Assembly: GCA_937773775.1 (NCBI GenBank)
Contig: CALJVL010000007.1
Location: 1 to 48,816 of the forward strand
Reading direction: 5' to 3'
From: an uncultured Flavobacterium sp.
Lineage (GTDB): Bacteria > Bacteroidota > Bacteroidia > Flavobacteriales > Flavobacteriaceae
Length of the DNA stretch: 48,816 bases
Below the pieces are notes generated by a model. That model was not told the origin of the DNA and made no database searches. It saw only the letters and a program-made list of their open reading frames with translations. Positions within the stretch are counted from its first letter, which is position 1. Each line of letters starts with the position of its first letter. This document shows, piece by piece, positions 28,945-35,411 of the stretch. A program made the translations under genes and the position numbers.

Positions 28945-29130
28945 TGCCAAAGTGCCAATAGTGCCACAGGGTAATATAAAATGTCAAAATGTAATATTCT
29001 GTTATAAGTATTTTTTAAATAATATAACTATTTTATTATCAAATATTTATATAATTACTGCTATAATTAGCTAATTTACTAATAAAGCGGTTTTTACTTT
29101 ACCCGCTGGCATTATTGGCACTTTGGCACT
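28943..29130. other. Inverted iteron-like repeat around an AT-rich core (candidate origin)
   Basis: The 32 bases 28943-28974, made of AGTGCCA repeated three times plus CAGGGTAA, recur inverted at 29099-29130 with about four mismatches. Between them lie about 124 bases of very AT-rich DNA without a reading frame. Short GC-richer repeats flanking an AT-rich segment next to a primase-like gene fit a replication origin of the excised island. Alternatives are a long stem that stops transcription, or paired operators. Confidence 0.5.
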
Positions 29131-29165
29131 TTCAAAAATAAATATTAATCTTAATTTAAAATAAA

Positions 29166-29407
29166 ATGATAAAAAATCAAAAATCGCAATTGATTGGCTG
29201 GTGCGCAATCAACTTAAACCGTAAAAGGCAATTAATAAGGAATATTCTATTTATCGATTAAAACATTTAATCGGTACGTTTCACGGAATTTATATAAACC
29301 TTGAAGAAATGGCAGCTATTTTGAACGCTTTGGATTTTACCGTGCAACTACATAAAAATTCACTTTACTCAAATGCTTCAGTAAACCGTAAAATATTAAC
29401 TAAATAA
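29166..29407 (+). pseudogene. Broken small island gene
   Basis: The frame KIAIDWLVRNQLKP, then TAA (29222-29224), then KAINKEYSIYRLKHLIGTFH, IYINLEEMAAILNALDFTVQ and LHKNSLYSNASVNRKILTK gives a coherent protein of about 78 codons with one in-frame stop and no ATG in frame. The nearby ATG at 29166 is in another frame and yields only 32 residues. I read it as a decayed gene. I do not recognise the family. Confidence 0.45.
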
Positions 29408-29410
29408 ATT

Positions 29411-29548
29411 ATGAACAAAGTAAACAAAGCAAAGAACACGCTGGAGTTCTCGAAGCCAAAAATAGCTGAACTGAAAATAAACCCCAACCCTAAACCCAAA
29501 TACTTCATTGTAGAGAACTTTCTTATTAAGAAAATAGGAAATAAATAA
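29411..29548 (+). CDS. Hypothetical 45-residue basic protein
   Basis: From ATG 29411 the frame encodes a 45-residue basic peptide beginning MNKVNKAKNTLEFSKPKIAE, with a Pro/Asn-rich middle (NPNPKPK) and ending IVENFLIKKIGNK. It follows the broken gene by three bases. The start faintly resembles leader peptides of Bacteroidota lanthipeptides, but there is no Gly-Gly and no Cys, and no modification enzyme is nearby, so I do not claim this. It may be a small regulator or a remnant. Confidence 0.35.
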   Translation: MNKVNKAKNTLEFSKPKIAELKINPNPKPKYFIVENFLIKKIGNK

Positions 29549-29564
29549 ACCTTTTTGGACTTAA

Positions 29565-29654
29565 ATGGGCCTAAATGGGGTTAAGAAAAAACACAAATAT
29601 GAGGTATACCGTATTACTAAAAACGGAGGTAAACACTTAATATTTTCAGAATAA
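29565..29654 (+). CDS. Very short basic ORF, uncertain
   Basis: ATG 29565 opens 29 codons (MGLNGVKKKHKYEVYRITKN, then GGKHLIFSE). The residue mix is protein-like but too short for family assignment. It may be the C-terminal end of a lost gene. Confidence 0.2.
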   Translation: MGLNGVKKKHKYEVYRITKNGGKHLIFSE

Positions 29655-29862
29655 AATAATCTTATTGCAGGAAAGTGTGGAATTGTCATAATTATTAATT
29701 GAAAGTAAATGACAGTGAATTGAAATATAAAAAAGCTAAGATATTGCCTGTAGATAAAAAAGATTAAGGAAGCGGTGCAAAGGATGAAATAAATATATTG
29801 TAATTAAACCCGAACAGCCCCGTAATATTTTATTAAAAATCAATAGAAAAAAGGAATAATAT

Positions 29863-29898
29863 AAATCCCGATGCAAATTAAACTGTATCGGGGTTTTT
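29863..29898 (+). terminator. Terminator within the island
   Basis: CCCGATGCA pairs with TGTATCGGG (one wobble) across a short AT loop, followed by six T. It separates the replication part of the island from the cargo genes. The 29655-29860 stretch before it holds only short degenerate coding-like pieces. Confidence 0.7.
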
Positions 29899-29952
29899 TA
29901 GTTTGCAGCTATCGATTTAGAGTCAATAGTTATGCAAATCTTTTGTTGAAAT

Positions 29953-30060
29953 ATGAGAGATTTTTTTAATATTCCTAAGGGTATTATAAAACTAGTTGCA
30001 AATTGGTTTGTTCTAGTACGTACCGCATTTTATATTCATGGCGCAAGAACAACTCAATAA
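29953..30060 (+). CDS. Possible 35-residue hydrophobic peptide
   Basis: ATG 29953 opens a frame starting MRDFFNIPKGIIKLVANWFV and ending AFYIHGARTTQ, then TAA. A hydrophobic amphipathic middle with basic ends is toxin- or membrane-peptide-like, but there is no family match I know. It lies between the terminator at 29863 and the first cargo gene. The rest of the gap up to 30221 shows only an AGGCCTATC/GATAGGTCT hairpin. Confidence 0.25.
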   Translation: MRDFFNIPKGIIKLVANWFVLVRTAFYIHGARTTQ

Positions 30061-30221
30061 ATTAAAATCAATTTCTAATTTATAAGATTTTTAGCATATA
30101 TTTGGAAATATATAAAATTTGACCCTAGTGAGGCCTATCTAGTTCAAAGTGGGGTGATAGGTCTGATTTTATGAAACCTATATACAAGTTAGCTGTGATT
30201 GTTGAGAAACTCAGAATTTAA

Positions 30222-30725
30222 ATGGAAAATCAAAGAATAGATTGTACGAATAAATCTAAATTATCGGAATTCAACTTGGAAGAAATTCGTGGTTGGATAA
30301 TTGACAGAATGTATCAAATTGAAACAAAAATTGATTTTATAATTAGTGATTATTTCAAACCTGAAAATAAAGGAGATTTTGAAAAAATAATACTTAATTC
30401 TTCAATTATTTCAATAGGTGGAAAGATGAAAATATTGCGAAACATTCAATCATTCGACAAAAACATAATAAATAAAATCGGAAAATTTTCATCGATTAGA
30501 AATGCCTTTGCTCACTTACCAGTTACGGAAAGCATTCATATCAATGTTACTAAAGATGAAAAAGGAGAATTCAAAAGTTCACAAATATCTAAAATAATAA
30601 GTCAAATTGAGGTAATGACTTCAAGCGGAGAATTAAAAATGAGAAATGTTAAAGAACTAATTACTGAATTTTTTGAATTGAATAAAGAATTAAACGAATA
30701 TCTTTTGAATTACAACCACAGCTAA
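30222..30725 (+). CDS. HEPN-motif protein (candidate RNase/toxin), cassette cargo
   Basis: This 167-residue soluble helical protein carries SIRNAFAHLP, an R-x4-H motif with Asn after the Arg (Arg93, His98), the catalytic signature of HEPN RNases. HEPN proteins act in toxin-antitoxin, abortive infection and other defence systems. The helical layout before the motif (LEEIRGWIIDRMYQIETKID) fits the HEPN bundle. No antitoxin such as MNT or PIN partner is adjacent, so it may act alone or be only HEPN-like. It is bracketed by GTTAGC (30188-30193) and by an attC-like palindrome that contains its stop codon, so it looks like a mobile gene cassette. Confidence 0.6.
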   Translation: MENQRIDCTNKSKLSEFNLEEIRGWIIDRMYQIETKIDFIISDYFKPENKGDFEKIILNSSIISIGGKMKILRNIQSFDKNIINKIGKFSSIRNAFAHLPVTESIHINVTKDEKGEFKSSQISKIISQIEVMTSSGELKMRNVKELITEFFELNKELNEYLLNYNHS

Positions 30726-30965
30726 CAGCCGTTTGGCTAGATTGGGGTTTTAGGCTTAATTTAAAGTTGGTCTTGTATTTGGAAATTTTGTCCTTAACCG
30801 AAAATAAATCTTAATTTAGTCCCCAACCTCGCCAAGCGGCGGGACGTCGGGCTGTGAAAAAACCTATTCAAATCTAGAAAGTATTAGGAGCGCTGCCAAA
30901 GAACAATCTCAAATATGGGATTCTCAAGAGGTTGGTTTTAGTTTTTTCACAGATTGACGTTAGCC
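30720..30965. repeat. attC-like imperfect palindrome, split by a MITE
   Basis: Left arm GCTAAC-A-GCCGTTTGGCTAGATTGGGG (30721-30748) pairs with the arm CCCCAACCTCGCCAAGCGGC followed by GGGACGT and TAGC. On one strand the arms share GCTAAC, GCCG, TTGGC, AG and TTGGGG with a few bulged bases. The overall form, GCTAAC at one end and GTTAGC at the other with an imperfect stem, is that of integron attC sites. The middle (GGCTTAATTTAAAGTTGGTC and TTGTATTT) recurs at 31844 and 44127. The right arm is interrupted at ACGT by the MITE at 30848-30956. Confidence 0.6.
30848..30956. mobile_element. 109-bp MITE with IS1182-type ends
   Basis: The ends read CGGGCTGTGAAAAAACC (left) and, reverse complemented, CAATCTGTGAAAAAACT (right). 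They share CTGTGAAAAAAC with the IS at 876-2595. ACGT lies on both sides (30844-30847, 30957-30960), the same 4-base duplication as the IS. There is no coding capacity. It is a non-autonomous element likely mobilised by an IS1182-type transposase, and it sits within the right arm of an attC-like palindrome. Confidence 0.82.
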
Positions 30966-30987
30966 ACAATTAAACCAAAATTAAATT

Positions 30988-31839
30988 ATGAATTATTTTT
31001 ATGACGATTATATTGTAGAATTATCTAAAAAATTTTCAGCAAGATTAGAAGATATTAAAGCTGATTATAATTTTGAACTTGGTGATGAATTTGAAATTGC
31101 AATTTGTGAAATTTTACGTAAATTTCTACCAACAAAATATGGGATTTGTAGAGGTTTTGTTGTTGACAGTAATGGAGAAAAAGCTGGGGATGACATTATT
31201 ATATATGACCAGTTAGACTTTCCAACAATTAGAACAAATAAAAAGGACGACTACTCAAGAAAAGAAAATATTCCAATTGAAGCAGTTTATGCGTACATAG
31301 AAGCAAAACATACTTTGAATTTAGAAAGTTTTGAGAAAAGCGTATCCCAAATTGGGAAAGTAAAAAGACTATGCCAAACGAGAAAGAAAACCGATTTATA
31401 CCAGACTGATAATTCAGTTGGAGATTATATTGACAGAGGTAATATTCTCGAACATCAACCAAAATATAGGAATCCGCTTTTAACTATAATTTTGAGCCGA
31501 TACTCATCCAATATTGAAAATAAAAAGGCTGAAAATGAAGCAGAAGTACAAGATTTTTTGAAACATTTTCATAGATTATTCCCTTCTGATGACTCATCGC
31601 CTGAATTAATAATATCTGGAAAAGATAATATTTTAGCAGTTGGATACTTAAACAAAACTGGAGAATCCGTTGGAACATTATTCTATCCAGACAATGGATT
31701 TCAAATTGGATATGAAAGCTTAATAAAAAAAGATTTAGCGTTTGGCATTTTTCTTTGTCATTTAATGGCATCACTAAATTGGATTAGATTAGGAAATATG
31801 CCTTGGGTTGACATTCTTAATCAAGGAAGAAAAAATTAA
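30988..31839 (+). CDS. DUF6602-type PD-(D/E)XK nuclease-like protein, cassette cargo
   Basis: This 283-residue protein resembles DUF6602 proteins. After a helical start it shows GFVVDSNGEKAGDDIIIYD (Asp68, Asp69) and then VYAYIEAKHTL (Glu105, Lys107). The D...E-x-K spacing matches a PD-(D/E)XK nuclease fold, as in restriction-like enzymes. The C-terminal part (IISGKDNILAVGYLNKTG to HLMASLNWIRLGNMPW) is typical of the family. It begins shortly after GTTAGC of the attC-like site and is followed by GGCTAAC of another, so it is a second cassette. A defence role is inferred from fold and context, not shown. Confidence 0.68.
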   Translation: MNYFYDDYIVELSKKFSARLEDIKADYNFELGDEFEIAICEILRKFLPTKYGICRGFVVDSNGEKAGDDIIIYDQLDFPTIRTNKKDDYSRKENIPIEAVYAYIEAKHTLNLESFEKSVSQIGKVKRLCQTRKKTDLYQTDNSVGDYIDRGNILEHQPKYRNPLLTIILSRYSSNIENKKAENEAEVQDFLKHFHRLFPSDDSSPELIISGKDNILAVGYLNKTGESVGTLFYPDNGFQIGYESLIKKDLAFGIFLCHLMASLNWIRLGNMPWVDILNQGRKN

Positions 31840-31842
31840 CTA

Positions 31843-31945
31843 TGGCTAACAGATAGTGCAATAAATTTTGGTAATTGGCTCAACTTAAAGATGGTTTTGT
31901 ATTTGCAAAGTCAGTGTTTAACCGTAAGTTTAGTCTCTTGAATTT
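31843..31945. repeat. attC-like repeat, left arm only
   Basis: Beginning with GGCTAAC (31844-31850), this copy shares the central block (TTGGCTCAACTTAAAGATGG, then TTTTGTATTT) with the sites at 30720 and 44127. A matching right arm is not found before the next gene; the sequence to 32097 is degenerate. The site was probably truncated when the neighbouring minus-strand gene was joined. Confidence 0.5.
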
Positions 31946-32097
31946 AGGGTTTGAATCAAAAACCGGCAAAATGATTAACGAAAATGATCGTTTGACAAAC
32001 CATTTATCGAGAATATTAAACACAAATGAATAATAAAAATTATAAGAAACACCCCTTCTTTGCTTAAAATTTTGAAAATAACAATCAAAAAAAACAT

Positions 32098-33222
32098 TTA
32101 TAAATTTTGAATTATTAGTTTTTCCAAATCTTTTTCGGAGTAATGAATTTCAAGCAACCTGATGTTTTTTAACTTAAAAAAAACACGTTTTAATTCATCT
32201 CGTCTTTTAACCTCAATTAAACCATTTTCTCCCCCCCAAACTTCTACCTCTTCATAATGTTGTCTTCCATTATATTCAATCACGAGGTTGTTATTAGGTA
32301 AATAAAAATCACACTTAAGTTTTCTTTTATCAATTAAGCCGTCAAAAGTATACTGCGTTAAATATTCTACTTCTAAGTTGTCTAAAATTAATCTTACTAG
32401 ATTTTCTCCTTTAGAAGTGTTACATAAAGGGCATCCATTTCCTCTTTGATGATTATTTGGTGATTGATGAAAAACTCCATGTTTCTTACATATTATTTCT
32501 ACAAAGTTTTTACCCCCGTTATAAACTACTTTAGAATAGTCGTATTTATCCCCATGCACTTTGATAGAGTCATTAATAAAATCTTCGACATCCTTTTTTT
32601 GATTTTCATACTGTTGAAAAATAGAACACTTTGGACAGCCACTTCCTGATAAAAAATTTCCTGGAGCAGGATTAAACTCCCCATGCTCTGGACAAATCAC
32701 AATTATTTTTTTTCTACTATTCGTGTAAATTACTTTAGAATAATTATACTTGTTCCCATGAATATTTTGAGACTTCAAAATGAAATCTTCTAAACTCATT
32801 TTTCTTTTTTCAATTTGGTTAGCAAATCCACAATCTGGACAACCAGAACTTTGACGAATATGTGCATCTGCCATTTGTTCAAAGTCGCCATGAATTACAC
32901 AATTAATTTTTGTCTTTGCACTAATTTTTACGAAGCAATCTCTGTAATAGCTGTATTTGTTTCCATGTACTTCTCTAGATTGTTCTAAAAAGTCATCAAA
33001 TGAAACTCGTCTTTTAAAAGCTGCATCTTTTTTACCACAAAGTGAACATCCTTGCCCCCTTACTATTTGTCCTAATGAACTATACCAAGCACCATGATGG
33101 TTACATTTTAAAATAAACTTAGTTTTGCTATTTACATATACAAAAAAAGATAAATCATATTTATCACCGTGAATTTTATGAATAATACTAATTACATCAG
33201 CAGAGCTTAATTTCTTTCCCAT
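32098..33222 (-). CDS. Zinc-ribbon repeat protein with Vsr-like endonuclease domain
   Basis: This 374-residue protein has four tandem units of about 70 residues, each built as helix, HG(D/N)KY(D/S/N)Y, then CxxHG with downstream GxGCPxC, giving four candidate zinc ribbons (first unit: CNHHGAW and GQGCSLCG). The C-terminal part (about 275-374) has the pattern of a Vsr/PD-(D/E)XK-like nuclease: KLKCDFYLPNNNLVIEYNGRQHYE, with Asp and Glu before and after the strand, and a following RRDELKRVFF helix. Relatives are encoded by phages and islands, possibly as DNA-targeting or homing-type nucleases. It is the last island gene and reads toward the cargo. Confidence 0.75.
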   Translation of the reverse strand: MGKKLSSADVISIIHKIHGDKYDLSFFVYVNSKTKFILKCNHHGAWYSSLGQIVRGQGCSLCGKKDAAFKRRVSFDDFLEQSREVHGNKYSYYRDCFVKISAKTKINCVIHGDFEQMADAHIRQSSGCPDCGFANQIEKRKMSLEDFILKSQNIHGNKYNYSKVIYTNSRKKIIVICPEHGEFNPAPGNFLSGSGCPKCSIFQQYENQKKDVEDFINDSIKVHGDKYDYSKVVYNGGKNFVEIICKKHGVFHQSPNNHQRGNGCPLCNTSKGENLVRLILDNLEVEYLTQYTFDGLIDKRKLKCDFYLPNNNLVIEYNGRQHYEEVEVWGGENGLIEVKRRDELKRVFFKLKNIRLLEIHYSEKDLEKLIIQNL

Positions 33223-33416
33223 TAGTTACTTTATTCTTCTGCCGTGTTAGAGTAATTGGTTTTTCTTACTTCGGCCACTTTAATTAAACTGATTTTCAAA
33301 GATAAGTTTTTAATTAATTTCATCGAGTAATGTAAAACTGTATAACATATAAAGTTTAAAAAAACATTTACTTAATTATGTCACTTTTAAAATAAAGCAA
33401 ACCCCAACAATACAAT

Positions 33417-33426
33417 AATCGTACAA
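33417..33426. promoter_or_regulatory. Candidate right-end integrase arm site
   Basis: AATCGTACAA is identical to the motif at 24359-24368 before the integrase. It lies just after the AACAATACAAT repeat (33406-33416), which recurs at 24218-24228. Copies at both ends fit integrase arm binding. The rest of the 33223-33437 gap shows nothing else. Confidence 0.4.
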
Positions 33427-33437
33427 ATAAGGCAAAT

Positions 33438-33482
33438 AAAAAACCGTAAACACCACTTTTATATGTGATTACGGTTTTTTTA
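33438..33482. terminator. Terminator for the tmRNA gene, supplied by the island
   Basis: AAAACCGTAA pairs with TTACGGTTTT, with an inner CAC/GTG, and there are A/T runs on both sides. It directly follows the tmRNA 3' end on the minus strand. The terminator before 24198 held this place before integration. Confidence 0.8.
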
Positions 33483-33483
33483 A

Positions 33484-33498
33484 GTGGAGTCGCCGAGA
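33484..33498 (-). repeat. Island border repeat (att, right, in ssrA)
   Basis: GTGGAGTCGCCGAGA, identical to 24198-24212, at the 3' end of the tmRNA. It preserves the acceptor and T-stem sequence so that the gene stays functional after integration. Confidence 0.88.
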
Positions 33499-33878
33499 AT
33501 CGAACTCGGGTCCAAACAAGCAACTAAAAGGCTTTCTACACGTTTATTTCCTGATTGAATTTTCGATAATGAGCCAGGCCAGAAACAGCCACTCAATACT
33601 TATCTTCTTTATTTCGAAGTCCACCCGAAGCTTATGGAAATCTAGGTTTAAATTTACGATTCACCTTTATCGACCGCTATAAACCAAAGCTTTCGAGGTA
33701 AATCCTGCTTTCCTATCTGATAGGAACTAGGCTAATCTTACTATGATTCAGATTATGCAGCAAGAGCGTAGTTTCCTTCGCCGTGTATGTGTTTTGGAAC
33801 CTTTTATTAACGAGAATTGTCCCAGTTCTCCACGTGCTTACTTTTCAATTCGACTTGCTGTCAAAACCAGTCGACCCC
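33485..33878 (-). ncRNA. ssrA: tmRNA (ssrA)
   Basis: Transfer-messenger RNA that rescues stalled ribosomes. The 5' end GGGGTCGACTGGTTTTGACA pairs as an acceptor stem with the 3' CGACTCC, and the 3' part GGACCCGAGTTCGATTCTCG forms the T arm. The tag frame on the minus strand (33753-33782) reads GGC GAA GGA AAC TAC GCT CTT GCT GCA TAA, peptide GEGNYALAA, which has the conserved ALAA end. After the discriminator A come CTT, so CCA is not encoded. The 3' end is the integration site of the island, which rebuilt an intact gene. The length of 394 bases is normal. Confidence 0.96.
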
Positions 33879-33973
33879 TTTTGTTATTGCCCAAGTTATT
33901 AACTTGAGTTTGCAAAGATATTCCTTTTTAGCAGAAATAGCCTTATTTGAATTGTTAATATTAGTAGCAAAAA

Positions 33974-35170
33974 TCATTCCTCATTTTCCTCATCATCCAA
34001 ATGGAACGGATAATCACCAAACAATGCTGCCAAGTTTTTCACTTTGTAGGTTCTACGGTCAAACCTATTAGACATAGCAATTATGGTGACTTTCTCTTCT
34101 GGCAAAGTGATATAAGCGGCTGTGTTTCCATGCCACCAACCATTATGGAAATAAAAGTTCTTTCCAGAAGACCAGTTTACCATTCGGATTCCAAGACCAT
34201 AATTTTTTATGCCCCTGCGTTCATTGCTATAGCCTATGTAGGCTAGCTTTAGCAGCTTAGGGTCAAGGAAATTGGGTGAGTTGCGGCCATCATCAAACTT
34301 CAATAAATCCCTGGGTGTCGAATAGATGTTTTTATCTCCGTATATAGCATCCAAATAATCCATATTGATTAGCGAAAAATTTCCTCTGTACGAAGCTGTT
34401 GCGGTTTTCTTGTCTTTCTCATAATCGAATACATAGGTGTTTTTCATTCCCAATGGTTTGAAAATTATTTTTTCCATTGCATCCTTGTAAGTCATACCGC
34501 TTATTTTTTCTATAACTAGTGCCAACACGGCATAATTAGTATTACAATAACCAAATCGGGTATCGGTTTTGAATTCTAAAGAAATATCCTTGGTAGCCAA
34601 AATCGTCAGTATATCCTGATTCGTTAAAATTTTGTGTCTGTCCCAAACACCTTTGTTTTCTGTAAAATAGGCATAATTACGCATCCCTGTTCTATGGCTC
34701 AATAATGTTTTGATAGTTACATGGGGGTATGGGAACTCTTTTAAAATGGTATTTACTTTTTGTTCTAAATTCAATTTATTGGCGCTTACTAATTTCAGTA
34801 TGGCGGTGGCTGTCATTACTTTACTCACTGACGCAATATGAAGTGCAGTGGTACTTGTTATTAGTGATTTCGATTTATAGTCGGCATAGCCATCATATTT
34901 TTCGAAAATAACTTGTCCGTTTTGTGCCACAAGAAATCCTCCGTTGGGACTTTTTCGGGACCAGTTGTGATTGTAAAAATATTCTATTGACTTTTTCTTA
35001 TCCCGTATATATTTTTCGGTCAGTTTTGGCGCGGCTTTTATTAAAAGTGTTTGATCACTGGTTTTCTTTTTGGGGGTTAAGGTTTCCTTATTATTCTTTT
35101 GTTTACAAGAGCCCAAAACCAGTAACAGCAGGAGTATTTGTAGTATATTTGCTTTTTTTATGAAAATCAT
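33974..35170 (-). CDS. Beta-lactamase-family serine hydrolase, lipoprotein
   Basis: This protein of about 398 residues has a lipoprotein signal (ANILQILLLLLVLGSCKQ) and a class C beta-lactamase/D-Ala-D-Ala carboxypeptidase-like domain. The SxxK motif is in HIASVSKVMTATAIL, the Tyr motif in FGYCNTNYAVLAL (YCN), and the third motif region in YFHNGWWHGNTAAYI. The family includes esterases and penicillin-binding protein-like hydrolases, so substrate is uncertain. I start at ATG 35170 (MIFIKK), which gives a standard signal; an ATG at 35206 would add 12 residues with no signal character. It is probably anchored to the outer membrane or periplasm. Confidence 0.85.
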   Translation of the reverse strand: MIFIKKANILQILLLLLVLGSCKQKNNKETLTPKKKTSDQTLLIKAAPKLTEKYIRDKKKSIEYFYNHNWSRKSPNGGFLVAQNGQVIFEKYDGYADYKSKSLITSTTALHIASVSKVMTATAILKLVSANKLNLEQKVNTILKEFPYPHVTIKTLLSHRTGMRNYAYFTENKGVWDRHKILTNQDILTILATKDISLEFKTDTRFGYCNTNYAVLALVIEKISGMTYKDAMEKIIFKPLGMKNTYVFDYEKDKKTATASYRGNFSLINMDYLDAIYGDKNIYSTPRDLLKFDDGRNSPNFLDPKLLKLAYIGYSNERRGIKNYGLGIRMVNWSSGKNFYFHNGWWHGNTAAYITLPEEKVTIIAMSNRFDRRTYKVKNLAALFGDYPFHLDDEENEE

Positions 35171-35351
35171 TTTTGTTGTGCTAGATTGACAAATATATAG
35201 AATCAATCTGTTTAGTTAGACTTATTTTTTAACCTTAACAGTATTTTAGTACAGTGATAAATTTAAATTTTTCTATCATTTTGGGCATCAGCTTTTAAGG
35301 TTTAGGATTTTAATTTTTTTATGAAACGAAATTTAATTCAGTTTGTATTGT

Positions 35352-35359
35352 TATATTTG
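35352..35359 (+). promoter_or_regulatory. Promoter -7 box before the saccharopine dehydrogenase-like gene
   Basis: TATATTTG matches TANNTTTG, 52 bases before the ATG at 35412. It favours the internal ATG as start, since an upstream in-frame start at 35343 would overlap the promoter. Confidence 0.4.
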
Positions 35360-35411
35360 TAACAATAAAAACCATTGCAGTTATAATATATACAAAAGTA
35401 GTAGCAGAGAT

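Larger units (their letters stand above)
24198..33498. mobile_element. Integrated island in the 3' end of ssrA (about 9.3 kb)
   Basis: The borders are 15-base direct repeats of the tmRNA 3' end. Just inside the left border is a tyrosine integrase reading inward. The remaining genes (HTH protein, VirE/DUF3987 protein, HEPN, DUF6602, zinc-ribbon endonuclease) are plasmid-, phage- or defence-like and unlike the housekeeping genes outside. An 11-base repeat AACAATACAAT occurs near both ends (24218-24228 and 33406-33416), and copies of an ATCGTAC motif occur at both ends. There are no relaxase, conjugation or capsid genes, so it would need a helper for transfer: a mobilisable island or satellite. 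The inserted DNA brought its own terminator for the restored tmRNA. Confidence 0.85.

Noticed and set aside
29411..29548. RiPP (lanthipeptide) precursor
   Set aside because: The start resembles a leader, but there is no Gly-Gly, no core Cys, Ser or Thr cluster, and no modifying enzyme nearby.
32098..33222. CRISPR-like spaced repeats
   Set aside because: The periodic similarity is at protein level (zinc-ribbon units); the DNA repeats are divergent and too long.
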